Below, piece after piece: positions 46,401-57,049 of a stretch of 64,000 bases of DNA. Below the pieces are notes generated by a model. The model was given only the letters and a program-made list of their open reading frames with translations, had not been told where the DNA came from and searched no databases. The stretch's first letter is position 1; each line of letters starts with the position of its first letter. The position numbers were made by a program, and so were the translations under genes. Origin of the DNA: Symsagittifera roscoffensis (lineage: Eukaryota; Xenacoelomorpha; Acoela; Convolutidae); contig NC_087065.1 of NCBI RefSeq assembly GCF_963678635.1, positions 44,453,430-44,517,429 of the forward strand, given 5' to 3'.

Positions 46401-47932
46401 GTCTCGACTACTCTTTTTCGGTCGAGCTCTGACATGTGCTCGACTTAGAAAGTCGAAACATAAAGTGAGCACCTCGATCCGGGCAACTAGAGAAAACGCT
46501 ATTGCAAGCATACCTTCTGGCGGACATTGCTGTGATGGTATCTGTATCTGTTTTGATGATTGGTTCTGTGACTCTAAACCTGTTGTCCCCAGGAACTGAC
46601 TGGGGTCAAGGATCGGATCCTCCTCTTCAATTGTGAGTAGTGGTTTCTTCGGAACTGGCGGGTTTGCAAAGTCATCAAATTTGGAGATTTTTAGGTGGAA
46701 TGAGTTGAAAGTGTCGGCTGGCTCTGAGGGAAAGATGGACGAAATGTTACCTTTAGTCATTGCTACGCTCTGCTAAAAGAAAAGGTAACAGGTCAATCAA
46801 GTATCCTTTTGAGGTCTTCTGAATAACTGTGTTCTGAATTGACTAAAACGGGATGAAAAAAACTGTTCTGATAATCAGTGATATTTCTCAGTTTATTCTG
46901 ATATTTAAAAAAAACTTACGGAAAACTGAAAAAAATCCGTGCTAGAATGGAAGTCAAGTGTAAAAATGGAAGCGGGGAAATAAAAATGTCAATAAAAGTG
47001 GTTTTATTTAATTATGAGCAGTTAATTTAATAACAGGGTTACGTCTTCTCCCGATAGCGAGAGGAAGAGGCGCGGGCTAAATCTAATTAGGGGTCCCATT
47101 CAAGACCCGAGCTGGGCTGAGGGGTAGGGGCACGGGGAGAGAGGGTTACGCTGCTCAGAGGATCAACTCACTATTTCACGCGTGCTGCGCTATCTTAATC
47201 TAATTTAGCCTCTTCAAACGACAGTAAAGTGCTGAGCTCATTTGGCAGTTTTCCTACTTAGGCGATTCTTTTTCGCAGAGTACGAAAAGTATTCAAGTCT
47301 TGCTGGAAATGCAATAATTCATTGAAACTTATTGTTGATTTGTTGTTTTTTGCTATAGATGTCAATAAACCTGTAAATATGTGAATATTTAAGAGTATAT
47401 TCTTTCTAATTGTTCATCGGTTAAATGAAACCATCTTGATTTTGTTTGATGATGACATTCAAATTGATGAAATATCAGTCATTTTCGTACAACCTGTGCA
47501 ATGTTCTGAAAACCCATAATTTATTGTTTTTTTATTTCGCATTTTTACATGAAAGTTTCTAAATTGTAAAACAGTTGATTTCAACTCATTTGAACTTGTT
47601 TCAAATCACATGTTTTTAAATTATCTTTTTTTGTTTTTAATACGGTTTGGTAAACCTCTTTTAATATGTGAAAATAATTTTTGTTCCTTTCTTGAAATTC
47701 AAGAGCTCGGGTTCGTTTCTCCTTCGAAGAATACTTCTGCCTTTTCCCTAGATATATTGCCTCAGATTCTCATTACATATTTTACTTAGGAATCGAACTT
47801 AAAAAAGGTTTCTGTAAACCGTTGCCGCACATATATTTTATGCCAACAATTAAAAAAACTCACTCTTTCGATCAGCGATTCAAAAAATCTGGAGTATAAG
47901 GGCGGAATGTTTTCCACCTGATGATGACTCAT
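40413..47932 (-). CDS. Awh: LIM-homeobox transcription factor, Awh / Lhx6-Lhx8 class (7 coding exons)
   Basis: Exons 47932-47864, 46772-46514, 45726-45540, 44151-43787, 42206-42088, 41028-40728 and 40480-40413 join with GT/AG sites and matching phases to give 455 aa. LIM1 (about C116-D169) and LIM2 (about C178-H231) have all eight zinc ligands each. A Ser/Gly-rich linker follows, then a homeodomain (about 320-379) with R5, L16, F20, W48, F49, Q50, N51 and R53. LIM2 S-T-G-E-E-F-A-L and homeodomain [14 protein letters not shown] point to arthropod Awh and vertebrate Lhx6/Lhx8, nuclear DNA-binding regulators of neural and epidermal cell fate. The family call is strong; the first exon is less sure. 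A second copy of the last three exons lies downstream. Confidence 0.9.
40728..41028 (-). CDS. Awh: Awh-like homeodomain exon, part 2, copy B
   Basis: 301 nt, phase 0 in, phase 1 out. It encodes homeodomain residues 15-60 with the recognition helix [12 protein letters not shown] and the basic end R-Q-K-K-H, then a low-complexity Gly/Gln/Ala tail. Intron readthrough would run to a stop at 40582. Confidence 0.92.
42088..42206 (-). CDS. Awh: Awh-like homeodomain exon, part 1, copy B
   Basis: 119 nt between TTTTCAG| and AAG|GTCAGT. It carries the acidic/Gly linker and the homeodomain N-terminal arm plus start of helix 1. The intron splits the homeodomain between residues 14 and 15. Confidence 0.88.
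42282..42358. repeat. foldback element at the duplication boundary
   Basis: GATCTACTTAACAA, C-run, loop, G-run and complement TTGTTAAGTAGATC. The flanking 42359-42455 is an inverted relative of 38400-38490, so the hairpin is one end of a larger repeat family. Its G-rich arm is where copy A and copy B are joined. Confidence 0.8.
42359..43645. other. intron of the Awh-like gene (LIM2 to homeodomain)
   Basis: No exon-like sequence is seen. Two short phrases recur ('ttacacgtaccttattc' at about 42987 and 43196; 'gctcgaataagc'). Confidence 0.4.
43616..43765. mobile_element. nested transposon fragments in the intron
   Basis: A piece of the CAGGGGCGG-type element (gcgcgcctaaaaa and the 'aaaaagtgcctaaaaac' stretch, as at 44570-44640) is split by a left MITE end starting GGCTCTTTTTCCTTTTCC at 43646. 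This shows order of insertion: the MITE went into the older element. Confidence 0.55.
43787..44151 (-). CDS. Awh: Awh-like LIM2 exon and linker
   Basis: 365 nt between CTTTAG| and ATG|GTTAGT. It contains LIM domain 2: C-x2-C-x18-H-x2-C-x2-C-x2-C-x18-C-x2-H, with D-W-V-R-R-A and S-T-G-E-E-F-A-L. It is followed by a Gly/Ser-rich low-complexity linker that differs from the short linkers of vertebrate Lhx6/8. LIM domains bind cofactors such as Ldb/Chip. Confidence 0.93.
44396..44793. mobile_element. CAGGGGCGGAT-type (hAT-like) MITE in intron
   Basis: Left end CAGGGGCGGATTTGG; right end CCCCCCTCGAGAAAATCCTAG, the inverted form with the outermost bases decayed. About 0.4 kb. Frames inside it are not genes. 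Elements with this terminus are common hAT-derived MITEs in animals. Confidence 0.65.
45061..45368. mobile_element. CAGGGGCGGAT-type MITE, left-truncated, with flanking repeat
   Basis: The right end AGATCCGCCCCTG is intact; the left end starts inside the element at 'ccgacccaaaggg'. CCCGCAG occurs on both sides (45054-45060 and 45369-45375), consistent with a 7-8 bp target duplication. Confidence 0.7.
45540..45726 (-). CDS. Awh: Awh-like LIM1 exon
   Basis: 187 nt between TGTTCAG| and CCG|GTCAGT. LIM domain 1: C-x2-C-x17-H-x2-C-x2-C-x2-C-x19-C-x2-D, with R-D-Q-Y-L-L and Q-Q-S-C-F. The exon starts with one carried-in base and ends with two bases of the Arg codon completed by the LIM2 exon. Confidence 0.93.
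46514..46772 (-). CDS. Awh: Awh-like N-terminal exon
   Basis: 259 nt. A strong acceptor (CTTTTCTTTTAG|) precedes 46772; the donor AAG|GTATGC follows 46514. The frame from Q-S-V-A-M-T-K-G to Q-Q-C-P-P-E is acidic and Pro-rich, with no domain. The downstream join to the LIM1 exon restores Gly exactly. If the upstream exon is wrong, translation could start at ATG 46760. Confidence 0.8.
47030..47220. promoter_or_regulatory. GC-rich island in the first coding intron, candidate regulatory element
   Basis: A GC-rich stretch stands out from AT-rich surroundings. It is bounded by an imperfect inverted repeat: GGCTAAATCTAATTAG near 47076 and its approximate complement near 47197-47213. TAATTA/TAAT cores, typical of homeodomain sites, lie in both arms. 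Regulatory function is only inferred from position and composition. Confidence 0.3.
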
Positions 47933-47965
47933 TGTTTGCTTTGGCGTATTGGCGGTTTTATGAGC
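47864..47965 (-). CDS. Awh: Awh-like first coding exon
   Basis: Acceptor ACCTGTCAG| before 47965, then 33 nt of leader, ATG at 47932 and 23 codons ([23 protein letters not shown]), donor AGA|GTGAGT after 47864. It ends in phase 0, exactly what the next exon needs. No domain. The start is supported by an open frame and phase, not by homology. Confidence 0.65.
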
Positions 47966-48420
47966 CTGACAGGTAGCTTCAATCAGAACTTCAATAAATT
48001 AAAATGCTTAATGAGCAAAGAAAAATTATGAAGACTTATGATCAACAAATTAAATCAGAATCAGAAGTTTGTAAAAGTGACACGTAGTTCAAATGAGAAA
48101 TGTTGAGATGAAGATTTTTCAAAACATGAACGCGGGTTTTACAATTAATGTTTGAATAACCCAGAAAACGCGGTTTTCTGAAAAACGGTCCCGTAACAAT
48201 CAACGAAAATTATGGAAAATTATGAAATGTTTATGAAATGTTATTATAACAGATAAAAATGACGAGCTGATGCTTTTATTTACTTTAGTCATAATCTCTA
48301 CTTGTATAAAAGTTGTGAGTTATCAAAGAAAGTCCATTTTCACAGTGGGTTTTTAACAAAAAACAAAAGATAAAACTTCGAAAAAAGGAAAGCAGTCGCA
48401 ATTCTTAGAGTGACTCTTAC

Positions 48421-48482
48421 CTTCTACGCACGATACTGATACGCTGCAGCTCTTCCTGAAGATAAGTAAATGGACTGTCGGC
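48421..48482 (-). other. candidate 5' UTR exon of the Awh-like gene
   Basis: 62 nt between a good acceptor (CAACTTTTAG|) and a good donor (GAAG|GTAAGAG). Joined to 47965 every frame stops before or near the ATG at 47932, so it would be untranslated. Read alone, one frame is open and helix-like (Y-L-Q-E-E-L-Q-R-I), so it might instead belong to an alternative N-terminus. Confidence 0.4.
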
Positions 48483-49766
48483 CTAAAAGTTGGAATTTTT
48501 AGTCCATATTTGGCTGATGCGTTTTGAATTTTTTTTTTAAATTTTTACGTCAGAATTATATTTAATATTATATTAAATCTTGAAATCTGCCTCTTGTCTT
48601 GAAATATCTCAAAAAAAATTTTCTTTTTGAGTTAGCTTTCTATTGCAATTACTGAAAAGAGTAAAAAGAATTACTTGTTTAATTCAACTATCATTTTAAT
48701 TTCGACTCAAAATTTGGAATCATCCGAAGAACCTATTCTGAATATCTTTTGAGAGCATCCTTTGAGACCATTTGAGGCCTGTTTCTAAATCTAATTGAAG
48801 ACCTTTGTGACTCAAAACTAACCAAAAATTTGCTACAGAGATGACATGAGTTTAAAAAGCTCTTATTCGTTTCTCACAAATGTTTTTTAATCGAAAGAAA
48901 ATTGTGTTTTGAAGTCTACATCTTGGGAAAACCAACATGCATGTAGTTCCCAGTTGATTCTTTTACGTCGCTTTTTGATAATCCAATTGTTCGATAATGA
49001 GCAATAGTTGCATTGCGCTACTACAAATATTTCAAAAGAGTAGTGTTTTGACCCTTAGGCCCCTCCTCACTCAAGTATTTCTGAAACCTCACTCAAAATG
49101 GTCAACATTTTACAATAATTTTAAGAATGGAGCAAGATAATTATGAAGTCAAACTTCCCAAAACTATGACAAATTGGCGTTTTAGGCTCATTTTAAAAAG
49201 TTTTGCTCTTGGCGCAAGCTTATGGTAAGAAAGGGCTTCTCGGAAATTCAGAACAACTTTTCATTTTAGGCCATTCTCCGTTTTGCGAAAATCTTCTTTG
49301 ACGTCATGTACAGTTTGAAAATGAGCATGCATTTTCTAGTCTTGTTTTTTGACATCTTCCGTAGTAATTAATCAAATTCCATCTAATGACGTGACAACTA
49401 TTTGTTATTTTTAGCCTCTGTACTAATCAGTGTCAACACAATCCCTCAATTTAGCGATCAGGCACAAAAATAACCCGTCTTCCGTTTGTAGCCATTGTGT
49501 GGTCACTTATAAACTTTTCAGTTCATGTAGGGTTCCAATTAAAACATCAAATGCAAGTTTAAAGTTTGCCGTGAACAAAAAAAAATATCACCAATTTATT
49601 GTTTTTCGTTAATATGAATAAAAAACTTGAAAACAATGCTATTTTTACTGGGTATCTCTTTATCTGTTCCCCCATGTGAAAGCTAGGGGGTAGGGGAAAA
49701 GTTAGAGCGATTATCTACATGATATTCATTTCATATCAAGATTTACTTTCATTTTAAATTCAAGTA
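48483..49766. other. AT-rich sequence, no gene seen
   Basis: Only short random frames (60 aa at 49430). No repeats matched elsewhere apart from the element that follows. It could contain the promoter of the Awh-like gene, but no core promoter motif can be named. Confidence 0.35.
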
Positions 49767-50412
49767 AGACTACTCGTATCATGGCAAAGCCCTGAATGTT
49801 CCGACAGCTTTTTAAGGAATTTGAAGTAGCGTTCTGTTTTAAAGAAATGGATGAAACTTTCATAAGAAATGAAAAAAAAAAATATTTCTCTTTGAAATAT
49901 ATCACCGATACCACTCGCTCAAAGAAAACAGAAAAGAGATATTTTTGTACCGACTTTCAAAGAAAAATGAAAATTCATTCTCGAGTTTGTTTTTGTTCAG
50001 TCAATTTTAGGCGAGTGAAAGAAAAATTTTAAACAAACACTTTTTTTTTACCGCTTTGAAAATATCAACTTGCTGAAACCAAGTTGAAAAAAGATTTTAT
50101 CTCTGATCATTTTTTATGAAGATCTGGGAGTTTGAAAATTTGCCAATTTGACCATGCTCTGGATTAATTTATGCAGGTTTTGATTTTTTTTCATGCTGTG
50201 TGACGAATTATCCAGCACGATAAAAACAGTCCAAATTTTTTTGAGGCTAGCTAAGCTAATCGGTCGTATTAATTTCGTAACTTGAAATTTCACACTTGGT
50301 CTTTGATATTGTCTAAATTTGATAGTTTTTCAAAATTATAATTTCCCAAAAACTAATCGATTACCGGGCAGTCTGAACATTCAGGGCTTTGTCCTGATAT
50401 ATGAGCAGTCTT
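49767..50412. mobile_element. 0.65-kb element with about 40-bp terminal inverted repeats
   Basis: Left end AAGACTACTCGTATCATGGC then AAAGCCCTGAATGTTC; right end is the near-complement (GAACATTCAGGGCTTTG ... GCAGTCTT). Single ends of the same family occur at about 9361, 51226-51270, 57011-57048 and 61011-61050. No transposase. The target duplication is unclear. Confidence 0.7.
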
Positions 50413-51425
50413 CTTTGCAAACAGCAAAGTTTTAAACAGACCAAACTTTATGCCTCAATTCAGTTTGGAACAATTTTTGAGGGCGCAGAGACAATTCAGC
50501 CACAGGCGATTCAGCCAATTTAAAATACACACAGTTCAGCCAAAACAACTGAGACAATTCAGCCAAAGACAATTCGGCCAATTTAGATTAAAGAGACTAG
50601 ATAAAATGAAAAATTGAAACTTTTCTATTTTGGTTAGAATCTGAAGGCTTTCCTCACTTTAAAATAGAAATGTGAAACATCAAATAGCAAATTTTGAAGA
50701 TCGAAACAAACTTGCTATGCATAAACTTTTAGAATATATGTACACTGAAGATTGTTAGGTTTTTGTTCCGAAGAAAAACTTTCGAAGAAAACGGAATGGT
50801 TTTTATGCTCGGTGTGGTTTTTTTATCTAGTCAATTTTCACCGATCGAAACAATAAATTTCAAAAAAAAAATTTTATACCCCATTGAAGCTATTGAAGCT
50901 ATTGAGTTCATATGTAAGAAGTTATTTCACCTCCGATGATTTTTTGTTAAGTTTCGGGGGTTTGAAAATTGCCGAATTTGCATTGTTTTGGAGTAAGTTA
51001 TGCGCGCTTTGAAGATTTGATTCATAATACCGAGAGCGTAACGCGATTTTTTAATAGGTGGCGAATTATCCCGCATAACATAATCATTCCAAAATCAATT
51101 GAGGCTAGCTAATTGGTCTTATTAATTTCGTACGACTTAAAATTTAACACTTTGATATTTTCCAAAATGCACAGGTTTTCAATATTTTCTTTTCCTAAAA
51201 ACTATTCGATATAAATCAAGGGACAGTCGGACCATTCAGAGCTTTGCCTTGATATAATGGTAGTTTTGTTTGTATCAGAAATGATATCAAATTGAATAGA
51301 GCCATGCTAGTTATTTTGAGTAATACGTTACTTTACGCTAAGTTCATCATTTTGTACTTCAAACAATTGGAAAATTTAGAGCGTCGTCCTAATATGTGCA
51401 AAATCAAGATATTTACACATCATGA
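50413..51425. other. AT-rich sequence with a short mini-repeat
   Basis: At about 50495-50585 'caattcagcca' recurs several times (a small tandem repeat). 50750-51260 is a diverged relative of the 49.8-50.4 kb interior and ends with a TIR-family end at 51226-51270. No gene. Confidence 0.45.
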
Positions 51426-51649
51426 CCCGGGTTGACAAAAAGTGCTTATCATACTATTCCATATTATGAAAAAATGCTTATCATACTATTTCATAGACTA
51501 AAAAATACTATGAGAATAGCATGATAAGCATTTTTTCCATACTATGGAACATTACAATAGGCATTTTTTACATGGTCTGGAATTGATTAATAAGCTTTGA
51601 ATCATACAATTTTTAACAAAAAAATGAAAAAAATTAGCATGAATACCAA

Positions 51650-51915
51650 TTTTTATGTTATAAAATAGTATGATAAACATTTTTTCATTATGAATTTGTA
51701 AGAGAAGCATTTATTTCATACTATGAAATTGTAAGATAAGTATTTTTTCATACTATGAAACTGTATGATAATAATTCTTTTCATAATATGAAATTGTATG
51801 ACGAGCAGTTTTTCATACTATGAAAGTGTATGATAAGTATTTCTTCATACTATGCAATTGCATGACAAGCATTTTTTCATACTACGAAATTGTATGATAG
51901 GAATTTTTTTCCATT
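51650..51915. repeat. tandem repeat of about 33 bp
   Basis: Units of the form ATACTATGAAATTGTATGAT with AAGCATTTTTTC, about seven to eight diverged copies. ATACTATGAAATTGTATGAT is itself close to palindromic. Confidence 0.75.
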
Positions 51916-52619
51916 CTATGACATTAATAAAAAAAACAATTGATTAAAAAATTTGAATTAGTAAAAGTAACAACCCAGTTTGTACAAAATAAAATAAACT
52001 TTTGTTCAGTTAAAGCTTTTCCTTTTTTAGCAAGCTGAGTAATTTAAACAGTACAACCTACAAAAAGCAAGCAAACAAAACCCCCAGACCAAACTCATCA
52101 AAAAATTCCTAAGTTGAGATGGACTGCTTTTGATAACAAAAATGTTCTAAAGAAAATGGCTGGACATACTATTTCATATATAAAATTTTTTAAAAATAAT
52201 ATTTTTTTCACCAAACTTAAGTTCATATTGCTGTCATTCAAAAAACAATTAATTTTACAAAGTCCTATTAATCCTTTCAGACTTATTCAAAAATATCTAG
52301 ATAATTGTTTACTTGATTTTGATTTCTTAACTTTTCTATGGAAAAAGCTCATCATTGATTTTTCATTATTGAAATTTTATGATAAACAATTTCAAAAAGC
52401 TGTTCAACAGGAAATGTTCTTAACTAACTCAATAAGGCCATTTGAACACAAATGTATATGTAAATATTCTTCTGAATGGTAAAGATTTTTTTATTCATTC
52501 AGTTTTCATATATGAAAATAATCAGCGAGCATTTTTTCGACTAAATTAAAAATCATGTTTTTTTTCATAGTCGAAACGCCCTTTATACTCAATTATATTC
52601 TTTACAAAAAAAACATTTG

Positions 52620-53440
52620 AATTTGCTCAAACACAGATTTTAAATGATTTTTGAGACTTTTTTCTATAACAAAAAGCTTATCATTCAATTTTCATTTATG
52701 AAAATAATATGATAGGCATTTTCTCGACCAAAATTAAAATCATGTTTTTGAGAGTCAAAATGCACTCTTTCAATAATTTTTTTAAACTCATGTAAAATCA
52801 TCCAGAAACATCGCTTAAATAATTTTGAAGATTTTATTTTTTCTATAGCAAAATGCTTATCATACATTTTTTGTTTATGAAAATTTTATTATAAGCATTT
52901 TCTCGACCAAAATTAAAATCGTGTTGAGAATCAACACGATTTCTTTCAAAAAATATCCTTTCTAAACTTACTAAAAATTATCCAGAAACTTTTTTTTAAT
53001 GATTTGTGAGGATTTTATTTTTTCTATCGCAAAGTGCATATCATATATTTTTTATTTATGAAAATTTTTTTCTAAGCTTTTTTTTCGACCAAAATTAAAA
53101 TCGGGTTGAGAATCAACACAATTTCTTTCAATAAATATCTTTTCGAAACTTACTAAAAATTATCCAGAAACCTTTTTAGAATGATTTGTGAGGACTATAT
53201 TTTTTCTTTAGCACAATGCTTATCATACATTTTTTATTTATGAAAATTTTATTATAAGCCTTTTTTCGACTAAAATTAAAATCGTGTTGAGAATCAACAC
53301 AATTTCTTTCTTTAAATATCCTTTCTAAACCTAATAAAAATTATCCAGAACCCTTTTTTTATTGATTTGTGAGGATTATATTTTTTCTATCGCAAAGTGC
53401 ATATCATCCAGTTTTCATAAATGAAAATTGTATGATGAAC
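52620..53440. repeat. tandem repeat of about 181 bp, 4-5 units
   Basis: The phrase 'tccagaa' inside each unit recurs at 52801, 52981, 53163 and 53344, a period of 180-182 bp. Each unit also has 'gcttatcat', 'cgaccaaaattaaaat' and 'gagaatcaacac'. Length and AT richness resemble satellite DNA. Confidence 0.8.
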
Positions 53441-53639
53441 CTTTTATCAAAATATAAAAATTACTTTTTTATTGACCAGAAAGATTCAGAAGAGGCAAAT
53501 AGAACAGAAATTTTTCATTACAAAAATTCAATACAGTTTCTAATATTTGTATAAAATTTGTATGATACACATTTTTACCATAGTCGCCAGATATGTAATT
53601 GTATAAATAGCATTTTTCTTATATGGACGTTAACCCGGG

Positions 53640-54539
53640 GAGTCACAAGATTTTTACATTCTCTTTGCACAACTTCTTTCACTCTTCGCTAAAAATTGAA
53701 ACAAGTCGGATTTCAAACTCTAAAAAAGTGATATCGCATCGATGCGCTGTTTGTACCTCATCATGTCCATTTTTGCTCATTTAAGTAAATGCTACTCCGT
53801 AGTCCAGATCTGTGTGTTGGTTTTGCTCGTATTTTGATCTTTTCAGTCTCAAAAGATCTTTTTTTTTCATCGATAGTTTTGCGAGGTAATAATCGAGATC
53901 CACTTTTATTGATCAGAAAGGCAACTCTGTAGCTTGAACCTAAAATGGCTAATATAGGGTTTAGTTAAAAGAATCATGATTGGTTCGCTTTTTTGTTTTG
54001 TTACATATCAAGTTAAAATCATACTATCGGTATAAATGGTGAAAATGAGGCAAAGGTTTGTTTTAGCCAGTTGCCAACCGTATTAAAACCAAACCGTTTT
54101 TTTCTAACACTAGCAAAACTTCAGAAAATTTTATATCAGCTCGAATCACGGATCAGAAAACTTCGACCTGGTATACAATTCGACCAACAATAGAAAATTT
54201 TGAATTCATTTTTGATCTTTGTGCCAAACGTACGACGTGAGCGAAGTGGCGGATTCTCCCCTATTGCAATAGGGGGAAAATTGTTAACAAGATCCGAAGT
54301 TGCCTTACATTGATGATCGACACTATCAAAACTTTGATCTTTTTTATACAGTGCACCTTTTTGGCGACAGTTTATCTGATGCAAAATTCAGTACGTTTTT
54401 CGATATAAACTGTTGATATTCGATTTTAAATACAATTTTTATATTGATCTAAACTGACCTGAGAAAAGGAATTGGTCTAAGCTATTTCATTTTTGTTGCA
54501 TGTAAAATCACTTCACGGTTAATTTCTTGTTTCTGGTTG
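53640..54539. other. AT-rich sequence with one hairpin
   Basis: A hairpin with CCCCTATTGC/GCAATAGGGG arms lies at 54251-54297 and ends near GATCCG, possibly related to the foldback family. No gene is seen. Confidence 0.4.
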
Positions 54540-56800
54540 AAATTCATCGATGAACTTTATCAGAACGAATCTGAACAGCGAACTTCATCCGAACAAGCAT
54601 AATTTTTATGCAAAATTTATCAGATAATAAAAACAACCCGGCTTGATATAAGTTAATTTGCTTAAGGAAATTTGCTTCAAAAGGAAATTCTTATCTGAAA
54701 ATAAATCATTTATATAAAAAAGCTGAAAATAAGGCAAACTGAAAACAATCTTTTAAAGAAGTGATGGAAAAGTGATTAAATATCATAAATCATACACATT
54801 TTTTCAAAAAAAAACAAATTGTAATATTTTTTAGCGTTTGCGCAAAATTCAAACAGCAAAATAAACAATTTGTTGATTTAGTTTATTTTCAGGCTTTTTT
54901 GTTCAAAATAAAATTGATTATTTTGAGAAAATGAATTATCATTGATTATATTGGGTTTTAATTGGTTTTATTAGTTATTAATATTGGCTACACTTGCCGC
55001 AACAATCGATCATTTTAGCCAGAAAAAAAAACTTTTATGATTGATTTTTACTCTGAATTTTTGACGCGGGTAGATTGCATCAAGGTAATAAATATATGCT
55101 TTAAAGGTTTCAAGATATTTTTTCAGTTTGATTTTGAGTTTTGAATATCCAATTTATTCTTTAGAGTAACCATCTCATGATTCAAATCCAAACAATTAAC
55201 CAAACGCACAGCCATTTCATTCAAGCTTCCGTTTTATTGAAAAGAAAAAAAATCAAATTTTAATTTTAATTTTAGTTTTGCACTGCCATACATCTCGTGT
55301 AACTCAAAAAGATCATATGAATAGATGTGAAAGTTTACAATTAAAAGGTCAATGAAGCAAATGTATTGAAAACAAAATGAAAAAATTTTTGAACACAAAT
55401 TTGAGATTTTTTGTGAAAATCATCCCCCACACGCCATATAAAGTACAAAGTGACAATTTTGCTTCTATTAACAAATCAATTTTGGCAAACAAGCTTCCTT
55501 CAACCAATTTGGAACGATTTCTAAGACGGATTAAATCTTCGCTTACGCGCTACTAGCGCGAAATATATCGCGCGTTAAAAGTCCCAAACTGGCCAAAATG
55601 GCAATTTTTAGACCCTCGTAATTTTACGAAAAATGATTACAGGTGAAATATTTTTTCACATTTAAGCTCAAGTCAATAATACCCTCTAAATGATTTTTAA
55701 AAAATCCGTCAAAAAAGTCGAAATTTGTCTGCAGAAAGAACAACCCCGAGCACAACTATTCCTTTACTTTTGTATCGAAATTCGGAACAATAACAAACAT
55801 AAGCTTAAAATTATTCGGCTTAGAGGCAACAGAATAAAGTCAATTGACACAAAATTTGAAACCAAAATTGGAACAAAAACAATCAAAATTACTTAACTTA
55901 GTTTTACAAAGTCATCAATTTTCTGTAAACCTTAACTCCAATTTTTTTGCTGATTTCAATTAATTATTTGCTGGAATAACTACTGTTTTTTTTTCGTTGT
56001 TCTTTTTTGACCGCGGCAAGGTTTCCAGCACAATTTTCGGCGACGATTGCGCTCTTAATCTTGCTTTTGAATGAGTGGTTGAACGGTTGTGAGTGGTTTT
56101 TGTAAATTATGTTGATCTGTTTTCTATTTGGCTTTTTAAGAGACTTAATGAAAGTTGACGACTGCTTTAGAACCTGGTTTATTTTAGATTTGTTTTCGAC
56201 TTACATTTTAGTATTACAGAAAATAAGAAGCTTTAAAGAGTTGATTACCCTGCAAAACTACCCTGTGCAAAAACTACATCGAGAGAAAGGTTTTGGGATA
56301 AAAACTCAAAATGAAACGCTCAAGATTTGAGCAAATTGAGCGGTTCTTGCTCTAATTTAAGCGGTTTTGAACGATTTCAACAAAACCGTTAAACACCGCT
56401 ATAAAATTATTTTTTTAGCTAGCAGCGAATTCGGTTCAAACACTGGCATTGATTTACTCGGCCTCGATTGCAACATAGACCAAACCAGTAATGGAGAAAA
56501 TTTTTTGATTTAACTCAAAGTTTGTAAAGCTGGTAAGAAGCTCTTAGAATATAATTGTTTGATAAAAAAACAGTTCCTCGGGTTAAAATTTTTCATTAGT
56601 ACAGTTCTGACTCAAATGATCCGAACTAAATGAGAAAACCATAAAGCAGAAGGAAACATTTTCATAGGAAAACCCTCAATACTCAAGTTTAAATAACTCT
56701 TTAAGAATTATTCATCATTAAAACATTAAAACAATATCAAAAAACAAAAAATAATTTCATTCTTATTTTAAAATCATTCAAAAAGTATTGTTGTTTTTAG
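54540..56800 (+). repeat. diverged 2.5-kb tandem duplication, copy 1
   Basis: It matches 57050-59330 in order: 'gaacaagcataatttttatg' near 54592 and 57098, 'gaggcaacagaataaa' near 55821 and 57868, 'ggtttccagcacaatttt' near 56030 and 58731. Substitutions and indels are frequent. Copy 1 carries the dispersed repeat 55410-55770, missing or decayed in copy 2. No gene; short frames (68-73 aa) are not conserved between copies. Confidence 0.7.
55410..55770 (+). repeat. dispersed repeat, copy 2 (see 9480-9860)
   Basis: Same orientation as the copy at 9480. It shares 'cacacgccatataaagtac' and 'gaaatatatcgcgcgtta'. Confidence 0.7.
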
Positions 56801-57049
56801 CTTAAAGTTGAAATCATAAAAATCGTTCCCGATTGATTGAAGGCATCCTATTTGCCATAATTGAAATGTTTCTAGCACCGAAATTTGTCACATTGTACTT
56901 CACATGGTGTATGGGGGGACAATTTTCACAAAAAACCTCAAAAAAAATTCGTTTCTCTTTAAAATTTTTTTTTTTCGTGTTCTTACTGCTTCATAGACCT
57001 TATAATGCAGCCGGAACATTCGGGGCTTTGCCTGATACGAGCAGTCTTG

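Larger units (their letters stand above)
51426..53639. mobile_element. 2.2-kb satellite-filled element with CCCGGGTT termini
   Basis: It starts CCCGGGTTGAC (51426-51436) and ends GTTAACCCGGG (53629-53639), an 11-bp inverted repeat. Inside is almost only repetitive sequence: a 28-bp-arm palindrome at about 51470-51537, a roughly 33-bp tandem repeat (about 51650-51915) and a roughly 181-bp tandem repeat. The 122-aa frame at 52114-52482 has no recognisable domain. Probably a non-autonomous DNA transposon that has captured or grown satellites. Confidence 0.5.

Noticed and set aside
52114-52482. 122-aa ORF inside the satellite-filled element
   Set aside because: Lys/Phe/Ile/Leu-rich composition follows the AT-rich repeats; no transposase motif is seen.
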